The notes beneath the pieces are model-generated. The model ran no database searches, was not told the origin of the DNA, and worked only from the letters and a program-made list of their open reading frames with translations. Of a DNA stretch of 12,510 bases, positions 1 to 6,724 are shown piece after piece. The position numbers were made by a program, and so were the translations under genes. The stretch lies in the NCBI GenBank assembly GCA_038202665.1, contig JBBRES010000058.1:1-12510 (forward strand), in the 5' to 3' direction. Position 1 is the stretch's first letter. The number at the start of each line of letters is the position of its first letter. This DNA is from Kapaibacterium sp038202665 (GTDB taxonomy: Bacteria; Bacteroidota; Ignavibacteria; Kapaibacteriales; Kapaibacteriaceae).

Positions 1-861
1 GATAGCGGTGGCTTTCAGGTGTACTCGCTCCGAGAGATTCGTAAAATGAGCGACAAGGGCGTAGAGTTCCGCTCGCATCTCGACGGATCGAAACACCTCT
101 TCACACCTGAGGGTGTGGTGGACATGCAGCGGGCCATTGGCTCGGACATCATGATGGTGTTGGACGAATGCACAGGAAACCCGGCAACGTATGAGCAGGC
201 CAAGTCCAGCATGGAGCTCACGCTGCGATGGGCCGACAGAGCAGTAGAGCAGTTCGCACAGACAGAACCGTTGTACGGTCACCAACAGTTCCATTTCGGC
301 ATTGGCCAGGGAAGCACCTATGCAGACTTACGCAAGACCTGCATGGAAGAGCTCGTCCAAAAGCAATTCGATGGCTATGCCATTGGAGGCCTGGCCGTTG
401 GGGAGCCTGCAGAGTCGATGCTGGCTATGATCGACGTAAGCACGGACGTGATGCCCGCGAACAAGGCACGTTATCTCATGGGCGTTGGAACACCCGAGAA
501 CATTCTTACCGCCATCGAGCGGGGCGTGGATATGTTCGACTGCGTCATGCCTACGAGAAATGCCCGTAATGGAACGATGTTTACGACCAAGGGCAAGGTG
601 AACATCAAGAACACGCGCTACAAACTCTCAGAAGAGCCTCTCGACGAAGCACTCGACAGTTATGCCAGTCAAAACTTCTCTCTGGCGTATCTTCGTCACC
701 TGTTCGTGAGTGGCGAGATCCTTGGTCTGCAACTTGCCACCATGCAAAACCTTGCCCTCTATCTATGGCTCACACGCACCGCTCGCGAGAAAATCTTGGA
801 CGGCACGTTTCGTCAGTGGGCCGGCGAGACCATTGAACAGCTCAACGCACCTCGACTCTAA
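1..861 (+). CDS. tgt: queuine/preQ1 tRNA-guanine transglycosylase, 5'-truncated by the window edge; zinc ligands missing
   Basis: Exchanges guanine-34 of GUN-anticodon tRNAs for the queuosine precursor preQ1. The reading frame is open from base 1 and begins with DSGGFQVYSL, the conserved active-site segment, so about 100 N-terminal residues lie off the left edge; a GTG at 19 is an internal Val. Counting codons from base 1, the residues matching the Z. mobilis enzyme are D1 (D102), D55 in LDECT (D156), Q103 in GIGQGS (Q203), G129-G130 in IGGLAVGE (G229-G230) and D180 in FDCVMPTRNARNG (nucleophile D280). The offset is 100-101 throughout, and the C-terminus falls at the expected total length near 386. 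The zinc site is the oddity: positions 218, 220, 223 and 249, equivalent to C318, C320, C323 and H349, are Leu, Ser, Ser and Gln, while flanking PLD and AYLRHL are kept. yajC follows after 35 bp, the usual bacterial neighbour. Confidence 0.96.
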   Translation, partial: DSGGFQVYSLREIRKMSDKGVEFRSHLDGSKHLFTPEGVVDMQRAIGSDIMMVLDECTGNPATYEQAKSSMELTLRWADRAVEQFAQTEPLYGHQQFHFGIGQGSTYADLRKTCMEELVQKQFDGYAIGGLAVGEPAESMLAMIDVSTDVMPANKARYLMGVGTPENILTAIERGVDMFDCVMPTRNARNGTMFTTKGKVNIKNTRYKLSEEPLDEALDSYASQNFSLAYLRHLFVSGEILGLQLATMQNLALYLWLTRTAREKILDGTFRQWAGETIEQLNAPRL

Positions 862-885
862 CTCCGCATTACACACGTTCTTCTC

Positions 886-890
886 AAGGA
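886..890 (+). promoter_or_regulatory. Shine-Dalgarno of yajC
   Basis: AAGGA lies 6 nt before the ATG at 897. It supports that start rather than the in-frame Met codon six residues further in. Confidence 0.6.
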
Positions 891-896
891 AATCGC

Positions 897-1217
897 ATGC
901 TATCATTGATCCTCATGTCGCCAGCACCATCCGGCGGAGCAGCAGGAGACGGCGGAAGCCAACTTCTCTCTACCGTGATCATGTTCGGTTCTGTGATCCT
1001 TATTTTCTACTTCATGATGATCCGTCCACAGCAAAAGCGCGCCAAAGAACACAAGGCGTTGCTGGAGGCGGTAAAGAAGGGTGATAAAGTTGTGACCACG
1101 TCCGGTATTCACGGAACTGTTTCCGAAGTAGAAGACACAACCATCTTGATCCAGATCGCAGACAACACACGCGTGAAGTTCGACAAGGCTTCAATTGCAT
1201 CGGTAGACGCGAAGTAA
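897..1217 (+). CDS. yajC: preprotein translocase subunit YajC
   Basis: Small inner-membrane protein that associates with SecDF-YidC and the Sec translocon. The product is 106 residues, the usual family length. It has a short Gly/Ser-rich N-terminus, one hydrophobic segment at about residues 23-42 (LLSTVIMFGSVILIFYFMMI), and immediately after it the family hallmark RPQQKRAKEH. A cytoplasmic part follows with GDKVVTTSGIHGTV and IADNTRVKFDKASI, both typical of YajC. It sits 35 bp after tgt, as in E. coli and many other bacteria; secD/secF are not in the next position here, since ribBA follows after only 10 bp and may be co-transcribed. Confidence 0.95.
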   Translation: MLSLILMSPAPSGGAAGDGGSQLLSTVIMFGSVILIFYFMMIRPQQKRAKEHKALLEAVKKGDKVVTTSGIHGTVSEVEDTTILIQIADNTRVKFDKASIASVDAK

Positions 1218-1227
1218 GAATCTGTAT

Positions 1228-2427
1228 ATGATGCATCGCATAGAAGAAGCAGTAGAAGACATTCGACAAGGCAAGTGCGTGATCGTGGTAGACGATGAAG
1301 ACCGCGAAAACGAAGGTGATCTTGTGTGTGCTTCCGAACTCTGCACAGAACAAATGATCAATTTCATGGCCACGGAGGCCCGGGGATTGATTTGTGTTTC
1401 TGTTACGGAGGATCGTGCACGAGAGCTTCAACTTCCGCTCATGGTACAGGACAACTCGGCGCTGCATGGAACTCGGTTCACGATATCTGTGGACTACATT
1501 CATGGTACGGCCTCCGGTATTTCTGTGGCCGATAGAACAGCAACCGTACGCTCGATAACAGACCCCGCAACAAAGCCAACAGACCTTGGTCGCCCCGGCC
1601 ACATCTTCCCCTTGATTGCAATGGAGGGTGGCGTGTTACGAAGGGCGGGGCACACAGAGGCAGTTGTAGATTTGATGGTGCTGGCCGGACTCCGTCCATC
1701 TGGTGCACTGTGCGAGATCTTAAAAGCCGATGGTTCGATGGCACGATTGCCAGACCTCGTTGCCTTTGCAGAGATTCACAACCTGAAGATCATTTCCGTT
1801 CAAGACCTTATTGCGTACAGAAGAACAAAAGAGCGGCTTGTAACAATGGTTGCAGAGGCAAAGCTGCCGAGCGACTACGGCGAGTTCACGATCAAAGTCT
1901 ATCAAAACACTGTCGATGGCAAAGAACATGTTGCCATTGTCAAAGGCGACATCGCCACGTCTGAGCCAGTATTGGTGCGGGTGCATAGCGAATGTCTTAC
2001 GGGCGACCTCTTCGGATCTCGTCGCTGTGATTGCGGTCCACAGCTCCATGCCGCCCTCTCCCTTATCGAACAAGAAGGCAGGGGAGTGGTGTTGTACATG
2101 CGGCAGGAGGGCCGTGGTATCGGGCTCGTGAACAAGATCAAGGCCTATGCGCTGCAGGAGCAGGGGATGGACACGGTAGAGGCCAATGAAGAGCTCGGAT
2201 TCCAGCCAGACCCACGGGATTACGGCATCGGAGCTCAGATTCTGTACGATCTTGGTGTGCGGCACATGCGGCTCATGACCAATAACCCCAAAAAGCGCGT
2301 GGGCTTGCAGAGTTACGGACTCGAGGTTACAGACCTTGTACCGCTCGAGATACAGGCCACAACCGAGAACCAGCGATACTTAGAAGTAAAACGCGACAAA
2401 ATGGGGCATTTGCTCCGTCATCTGTAA
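1228..2427 (+). CDS. ribBA: bifunctional 3,4-dihydroxy-2-butanone 4-phosphate synthase / GTP cyclohydrolase II
   Basis: Supplies both precursors of riboflavin. The N-terminal RibB domain (about 1-200) turns ribulose 5-phosphate into 3,4-dihydroxybutanone phosphate; the C-terminal RibA domain (about 205-399) opens GTP to the diaminopyrimidine. RibB hallmarks are DDEDRENEGDL at 22-32 (metal and substrate acidic residues), HGTRFTISVD at 80-89 and GHTEA at 141-145. RibA hallmarks are SECLTGDLFGSRRCDCG at 254-270, with zinc ligands C256, C267 and C269, then RQEGRGIGL at 292-300, YGIGAQIL at 332-339, TNNPKK at 351-356 and KMGHLL near the end. Both halves look catalytically complete, unlike RibBA proteins with one degenerate half. 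The start is a tandem ATG-ATG at 1228 with no clear Shine-Dalgarno. An intrinsic terminator follows directly. Confidence 0.97.
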   Translation: MMHRIEEAVEDIRQGKCVIVVDDEDRENEGDLVCASELCTEQMINFMATEARGLICVSVTEDRARELQLPLMVQDNSALHGTRFTISVDYIHGTASGISVADRTATVRSITDPATKPTDLGRPGHIFPLIAMEGGVLRRAGHTEAVVDLMVLAGLRPSGALCEILKADGSMARLPDLVAFAEIHNLKIISVQDLIAYRRTKERLVTMVAEAKLPSDYGEFTIKVYQNTVDGKEHVAIVKGDIATSEPVLVRVHSECLTGDLFGSRRCDCGPQLHAALSLIEQEGRGVVLYMRQEGRGIGLVNKIKAYALQEQGMDTVEANEELGFQPDPRDYGIGAQILYDLGVRHMRLMTNNPKKRVGLQSYGLEVTDLVPLEIQATTENQRYLEVKRDKMGHLLRHL

Positions 2428-2437
2428 ATTGTCGCCT

Positions 2438-2462
2438 CTGCGCTCTGGCGCAGTTTTTTTTT
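2438..2462 (+). terminator. intrinsic terminator after ribBA, abutting the greA ribosome-binding site
   Basis: CTGCGC (2438-2443), loop TCTG, GCGCAG (2448-2453), then nine consecutive T (2454-2462). A perfect 6-bp GC-rich stem, tetraloop and long U tract form a textbook Rho-independent terminator. It ends the tgt/yajC/ribBA transcript. It finishes only 13 nt before the greA ATG, so it also lies in the leader of any greA message that starts upstream. Confidence 0.9.
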
Positions 2463-2475
2463 CGAGGAGAGTCCC

Positions 2476-2952
2476 ATGTCAGCCGATGCCATCTACGTCA
2501 CCCGTGAATTCTTGGAATCAACCCAAGTAGAAGTTCACGAGCTCAAATCAAAGGGCCGCAAGGAGATCGCACAAAAGATCGCCGATGCACGGGCGCATGG
2601 AGATCTGTCCGAGAATGCCGATTACGATGCTGCCAAGCACGAACAAGAATTGCTGGAGATCCGGATTTCTCGGTTGGAAGGAATGTTGTCGCGGGCTCAG
2701 GTGATCCAAGCTGGCGACTTCCCGGACGACAAGATCTATATCCTGAGTCGAGTGCGCCTCGTCAACAAAAAAATCAACCGCGAGATCGAATACCTCCTCG
2801 TAAGTCCAGAAGAAGCAGACGTCGAACAGAACAAGCTTTCCGTAACATGTCCACTCGGTAAGGCGCTCTTGGGCAAGACCGTTGGCGATGTTGTAGAGAC
2901 CCGAGCTCCCGTAGGAATCATCCAATACGAAGTATTGGGTATCAGCAAGTAG
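2476..2952 (+). CDS. greA: transcription elongation factor GreA
   Basis: Binds the RNA polymerase secondary channel and stimulates cleavage of backtracked RNA. The product is 158 residues, the normal GreA length. Residues 1-75 form the antiparallel coiled-coil; its tip carries HGDLSENADYDAAKHEQ (41-57) with the acidic residues D43 and E46 that coordinate the catalytic Mg ion. Residues 85-158 are the FKBP-like C-terminal domain, including LVSPEEADVEQNKLSVTCPLGKALLGK and GDVVETRAP. The start has a good Shine-Dalgarno (GAGGAG, 2464-2469), which begins two bases after the terminator T run. No promoter is evident between the terminator and the gene, so transcription must start within ribBA or read through. 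Confidence 0.97.
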   Translation: MSADAIYVTREFLESTQVEVHELKSKGRKEIAQKIADARAHGDLSENADYDAAKHEQELLEIRISRLEGMLSRAQVIQAGDFPDDKIYILSRVRLVNKKINREIEYLLVSPEEADVEQNKLSVTCPLGKALLGKTVGDVVETRAPVGIIQYEVLGISK

Positions 2953-2969
2953 CGTTTTTAGTACGTTTG
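2935..2969 (+). promoter_or_regulatory. candidate Bacteroidota-type promoter for the 3004-5797 gene pair
   Basis: TACGTTTG at 2962-2969 matches the Bacteroidota -7 consensus TAnnTTTG exactly. A TTG at 2935-2937 could serve as the -33 element, although the 24-nt spacer is slightly long. It lies in the 51-bp gap after greA and just before two exported-protein genes. A 5-bp inverted repeat, GTACG (2961-2965) and CGTAC (2979-2983), overlaps the -7 box and could be a weak hairpin or an operator. This rests on sequence match alone. Confidence 0.35.
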
Positions 2970-3003
2970 TCTTTCAGTCGTACCGTTTCCACGGCAATTC
3001 TAC

Positions 3004-3501
3004 ATGAAATGGATCATTGCCGTTGTCTTGTTCGCAGGTTGTATTCACGCACCATGTCGAGCTTCTGATCCTCTGTCACCAGACAAGATTCAATCCACTT
3101 TCTATCTTCGCTCGTTGGGTGTTTCCTTTAGCGGGCGCACACCGGGCGGAATTGCCGCAACGGCCAACGTCCAGCTCATGCGAGGTCTTTCCCTCGATAT
3201 CGGACCGGCTCTCAGTAGAGTTCCCACAGGCATTGCACTTTCAACTCTCGGAATTCCTGTTGTGTGTTGGGGTGAGCTCGGCTCCAAGAACATCTTTCGC
3301 CTTGGTATCGGATATCAATGGTTACCTTTGGAAAACGACGGACAGAGTCTTGTTGGAGTTGGCTATCAGCTCGTAGACCCTGTGTACGACCTTAACTTCG
3401 CCATCGACATCATGTATTCTCTCGATGCCCGTTCTCGAACGCGTTTTGCCAGTTGGTTCTATATGTTTGGACTAACTATCACTGTTCCACTTCACCGGTG
3501 A
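3004..3501 (+). CDS. exported protein of unknown function, putative small outer-membrane beta-barrel
   Basis: Family not recognised. The 165-residue product begins with a signal peptide, MKWIIAVVLFAGCIHAPCRA, probably cleaved after A20 before SDPLSPDK. The rest alternates hydrophobic and polar residues in short strands, with glycine-rich turns and aromatic girdle-like residues (FYLRSLGVSFSG, LFRLGIGYQWLPL-type strands, WFYMFGLTITVPL), which suggests an outer-membrane barrel or a periplasmic beta protein. At this size it would have about eight strands. C13 in FAGC resembles a lipobox, but Phe at -3 is unusual and a later signal peptidase I site is present. The next gene starts only 4 bp after the stop, so the two are probably co-translated. 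Export is fairly secure; barrel fold is inferred; function unknown. Confidence 0.7.
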   Translation: MKWIIAVVLFAGCIHAPCRASDPLSPDKIQSTFYLRSLGVSFSGRTPGGIAATANVQLMRGLSLDIGPALSRVPTGIALSTLGIPVVCWGELGSKNIFRLGIGYQWLPLENDGQSLVGVGYQLVDPVYDLNFAIDIMYSLDARSRTRFASWFYMFGLTITVPLHR

Positions 3502-3505
3502 TCTC

Positions 3506-5797
3506 ATGAGTTTTCTCCGCATCTGTCGCAATTGTGCCTTCGTTGCACTCTTTGCCCTTAGTCTGGCCCCATTTGTAACGTCCCTCCAAGCGCAGATACC
3601 CACTCCTACGGTGTGGTTTAGGGCCGATACTCTTGTCACGAAGTCCGACAGTGGCTATGTGGAGTCATGGAAGAATCTAGGGTCGGCAGGTGGCGAGGCA
3701 GTGGCCATCGGTACTGCCCGTCCGATCTTTGCCGGCTCTTCAACGGGCGGCAAACCGGCGCTGATCTTCGATGGTACATCAACGTTCATGACCGCACCGT
3801 CGGTGTTTCCTGTTAGCGCAGACTACACCGTCTACGCAGTGGTGAAGAACACTTCCGCTGCCGGAGCGAACAACATTGTTGGCGGTACGTCGCATACTAT
3901 CTGGCTGAATAACTCACTCGCGCCGCGTGTTCTCCACAATGGCGATTTCGCGCGCCAAGTAAGCAGTAGTGTCTCGTTGCCAAGTGGGACTGGAATCATA
4001 CGCGTTCGATACGTACAGTCTACGAAGACCGTGAGCATCGCCGTCAATAACGCACTGGGTGAAGAGGGACCTATACCCGCAACCACAGATCCGACGTTGT
4101 TCATTGGTGCCTATGCGTCGAGCAACTTTTTCAATGGCCACATCAGCGAAATCCTAGTGTTCCCAACGGCATTGTCCGACAACGACATCACGAACATCGA
4201 TCAATACTTGCATACGCGGTATGGTATCTATCGGACACCTCCACCAGAGCCACCGCTCGTTCAGCTCACGAATCCTCCACGTGCATTTCAGATATATCCA
4301 CTTGTCCCACCACCAAAGAGAAAGGTGGATCTGAGTGGAGTAACACTCGTGGACGGCATCGACAGCGTCAAGATCAAGCGCGCCTACTTTGGGGTAACCT
4401 ATGTCTTCGGAGGTCCGCTCAACCCCAACAAAGGCACAAAGTTCACCTATGATTTCGTTGCCGACACAATTCAACAAGATTTTGAAATCTTCGTGCGAAG
4501 AAACGGCGTGTGGATCCAAGTGTTAAAAGCGCCAAGTGTTCTTGCTGGAGTAGGTATTGCGGTGTGCGGACAGTCCAACTCCATCTTCGGTGGTGCCTTG
4601 GAAGCATACGGCAATGTGAGAACGATCGGCAGCAACTTTCAAAATTCTCGATCAGATACTGCCTTCAAAATTGCGACGTGTAATGGAAATGGCGGCGATG
4701 CCAACATCGGTGCTTGGCCTATGCAGCTCGCTCGCAACCTTGTGTTCTACGAAAAGTATCCGTCGTTGATCATCAATGGCGGTGTTGGTGGTACAACCAT
4801 CGAACAACACTATCCCGACCTCGATAACCGGATGAACGTCAACACCATCTACGGTTCATGGCTGTACCGTGTTGAGAAGAGCGGCATGCGCTCAACATTG
4901 GAGCATTTGTTCTGGTATCAAGGAGAGTCGAACAATGGCGAGGGCTATGCCGACAAATTCGACAAGCTCTATCAAGCCTGGCACGAAGACCTCCCTAACC
5001 TCAAGCATATCTACGTGATTCAGATCCACACGGGTTGCGGCGGAGAGGGTCATGCTCTGCTCCGTGATATGCAGCGGAGGTTTAAGGACAAATACCCAGA
5101 CGTAGAAGTTCAGGCTGCTTCGGGTCTGCCCGGTCACGACGGTTGTCATTTTGCGATTGATGGATACAAGGCCCTTGGCGACCAAATGCATCGCCTCTTG
5201 CTTCGCAACCAGACGTCGAAGGTATATGACGAGGATATTGAATCTCCAAACGTTCGCTCAGTCAACTACACAAACGAAGCAAAGACCGATGTTCGCATCA
5301 CATTCCGCAATGTGATGCGCGGCATCTCATTCACACCAAGCTTTGATCTAGCAGGAAGACTTCGCACACCAACAGAGGCGTTCTTGGTGAACGACTCCGT
5401 AGGCAAAGTCTCGAACGTTTCCGTCGATGGCAACGATGTGATTCTCACCCTTGCTACTGCCGGTTCTGCGTCATTCATATCCTACGTGCCAGACCGCTAT
5501 TATGCAGACACAGCCGTGGTCTTCGAAGGACCTTGGATCCAGAACCAAAATGGCATCGGGGCAATGACGTTCCGTGTTACTGTGGATGGTGTAAGCAGTG
5601 TGAACGAAGACCTCACAAACGATTCTTCAAAGAGAACAGGTCTCGTCCTTCATTCGGGTGCCATCGTTCCGTGGGAAGGCTCGCACATCTGGTATGCTCT
5701 GGACGGCTCGATTGTCTCCAACGGTGAACAATTCGTCCCGAATCTTGCCTCTGGCATCTATGTAGCCGACGGACGTCTCGTCTGCGTGGTTCCGTAG
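3506..5797 (+). CDS. secreted multidomain carbohydrate esterase (LamG-like + SASA/SGNH-type hydrolase), probable T9SS cargo
   Basis: The 763-residue product starts with a signal peptide, with a hydrophobic core and cleavage likely after SLQA (29). Residues about 34-240 resemble a LamG/concanavalin-A-like lectin domain: VWFRADTLVTKSDSG and VESWKNLGS at its start, ISEILVFPTALSDNDITNI and YLHTRYGI at its end. Residues about 245-345 form a Pro-rich linker and a beta module. Residues about 350-570 match the SASA/CE6-like SGNH acetylesterase pattern: GQSN at 355-358 (nucleophile S357), NGGVGGTT at 424-431, WYQGESN at 470-476, and DGCH at 545-548 giving the DxxH Asp/His pair. A further beta domain (about 580-690) is followed by a terminal 67-residue segment with HIWYALDGSIVSNGE and ASGIYVADG, resembling a divergent T9SS sorting domain. 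Such enzymes typically remove acetyl groups from sugars or polysaccharides; the real substrate cannot be read from sequence. Confidence 0.85.
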   Translation: MSFLRICRNCAFVALFALSLAPFVTSLQAQIPTPTVWFRADTLVTKSDSGYVESWKNLGSAGGEAVAIGTARPIFAGSSTGGKPALIFDGTSTFMTAPSVFPVSADYTVYAVVKNTSAAGANNIVGGTSHTIWLNNSLAPRVLHNGDFARQVSSSVSLPSGTGIIRVRYVQSTKTVSIAVNNALGEEGPIPATTDPTLFIGAYASSNFFNGHISEILVFPTALSDNDITNIDQYLHTRYGIYRTPPPEPPLVQLTNPPRAFQIYPLVPPPKRKVDLSGVTLVDGIDSVKIKRAYFGVTYVFGGPLNPNKGTKFTYDFVADTIQQDFEIFVRRNGVWIQVLKAPSVLAGVGIAVCGQSNSIFGGALEAYGNVRTIGSNFQNSRSDTAFKIATCNGNGGDANIGAWPMQLARNLVFYEKYPSLIINGGVGGTTIEQHYPDLDNRMNVNTIYGSWLYRVEKSGMRSTLEHLFWYQGESNNGEGYADKFDKLYQAWHEDLPNLKHIYVIQIHTGCGGEGHALLRDMQRRFKDKYPDVEVQAASGLPGHDGCHFAIDGYKALGDQMHRLLLRNQTSKVYDEDIESPNVRSVNYTNEAKTDVRITFRNVMRGISFTPSFDLAGRLRTPTEAFLVNDSVGKVSNVSVDGNDVILTLATAGSASFISYVPDRYYADTAVVFEGPWIQNQNGIGAMTFRVTVDGVSSVNEDLTNDSSKRTGLVLHSGAIVPWEGSHIWYALDGSIVSNGEQFVPNLASGIYVADGRLVCVVP

Positions 5798-5818
5798 ACT
5801 TCCATCTCCGTATCTTAG

Positions 5819-5850
5819 CAGGCCACCTTTTCTTCTGAAAAGGTGGCCTT
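5819..5850. terminator. strong 13-bp hairpin between the esterase gene and accD, terminator-like without a T tail
   Basis: AGGCCACCTTTTC (5820-5832) is perfectly complementary to GAAAAGGTGGCCT (5837-5849) with a TTCT tetraloop. It lies 22 bp after the esterase stop and 23 bp before the accD ATG, so it probably marks the operon boundary. Neither strand has a proper T run after the stem, although the lower stem contains four A-T pairs. It might be a processing or mRNA-stabilising structure or an accD leader element instead of a classic terminator. Confidence 0.6.
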
Positions 5851-5872
5851 GTAGTACCACAAAGAACAGATT

Positions 5873-6724
5873 ATGGCCTGGTTCCTTCGAAAATCCAAAA
5901 ACATCTCCGAGACAACACAACGAGAGATGCCCGATGGGCTCTGGACAAAATGTCCGTCATGCGCCACAATCATCTATCGTAAAGAGCTCGAAGAGCACGC
6001 CTTTACGTGTCCCAAATGCGAGCACCATTTCAGGATCGGCAGCAACAAGTACATCGACGTTCTGTTCGACGCAGGTTCGTTTCACGAGATGGATGAAAAG
6101 GTCCGCTCGGCAGACCCTCTCGAGTTCACAGACACACGTCCGTATAAAGCTCGATTGAAAGAAGCGTACTCAAAGACAGGTCTGCCAGACGCCGTTACCA
6201 CCGGCATGGGAACCATCGACGGGAAAGTGATCAGCTTTGGTTGCATGAACTTTGGCTTTATCGGCGGCTCGATGGGCTCAGTCGTAGGCGAGAAGTTCGT
6301 CCGCGCCGTAAAGCGATCTCTAGACCAGCGTGTGCCCTTTGTATTTATCAGCGCATCAGGTGGTGCCCGAATGCAAGAAGCGGCCTTGTCGCTCATGCAA
6401 ATGGCCAAAACAAGTGCTGCCCTGAGCGAGTTGGCAGAGAACGGTATCCCGTATGTGAGCATTCTCACAGATCCTACCACCGGTGGTGTGTCTGCGTCCT
6501 ACGCAATGTTGGGCGACATCATCATTGGTGAACCACGGGCGCTGATCGGATTTGCGGGTCCGCGCGTGATTGAACAAACCATCCGCAAAAAGCTCCCCGA
6601 AGGTTTCCAGCGTTCTGAGTTTCTCCTTGAACACGGTTTCCTAGACATGGTTATCCATCGCAAGGATCTTCGAAAGTCACTTTCAAAAGTGCTCGGTATG
6701 CTGAGCGGAGTAAGCAATGCATAA
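5873..6724 (+). CDS. accD: acetyl-CoA carboxylase carboxyltransferase subunit beta
   Basis: Beta subunit of the carboxyltransferase that makes malonyl-CoA for fatty-acid synthesis, working in an AccA2-AccD2 complex with biotinylated AccB. The 283-residue product has the N-terminal zinc ribbon CPSC (27-30) and CPKC (46-49), followed by the crotonase-like carboxyltransferase fold: LPDAVTTGMGTIDGK, FGFIGGSMGSVVGEKF, ISASGGARMQEAALSLMQMAKTSAAL, SILTDPTTGGVSASYAMLGD and AGPRVIEQTI, all standard AccD signatures, plus LPEGFQRSEFLLEHGFLDMV near the C-terminus. The ATG at 5873 gives the usual MAWF-type N-terminus; the Shine-Dalgarno (AAAGAA) is weak. Its last 8 bases overlap the next gene. accA is not in the window. 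Confidence 0.97.
   Translation: MAWFLRKSKNISETTQREMPDGLWTKCPSCATIIYRKELEEHAFTCPKCEHHFRIGSNKYIDVLFDAGSFHEMDEKVRSADPLEFTDTRPYKARLKEAYSKTGLPDAVTTGMGTIDGKVISFGCMNFGFIGGSMGSVVGEKFVRAVKRSLDQRVPFVFISASGGARMQEAALSLMQMAKTSAALSELAENGIPYVSILTDPTTGGVSASYAMLGDIIIGEPRALIGFAGPRVIEQTIRKKLPEGFQRSEFLLEHGFLDMVIHRKDLRKSLSKVLGMLSGVSNA

Noticed and set aside
1..861. Could the zinc-less TGT be a DpdA-type DNA 7-deazaguanine transferase?
   Set aside because: It keeps the bacterial Tgt hallmark segments throughout (DSGGFQVYSL, DECT, FDCVMPTRNARNG, AYLRHL), has canonical Tgt length, and is followed by yajC; no dpd genes are nearby.
1012..1602. 196-codon open frame on the - strand across yajC and ribBA
   Set aside because: It lies antisense to two well-supported genes and its translation is Cys/His/Arg-rich with no domain or ribosome-binding site, typical of a shadow frame.
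1720..2265. 181-codon open frame on the - strand within ribBA
   Set aside because: Fully antisense to the conserved GTP cyclohydrolase II domain; no recognisable protein features.
3004..3060. Lipoprotein signal (FAGC) in the 165-residue exported protein
   Set aside because: Phe at -3 is atypical, and a better signal peptidase I site follows at CRA-SD; kept only as an alternative.
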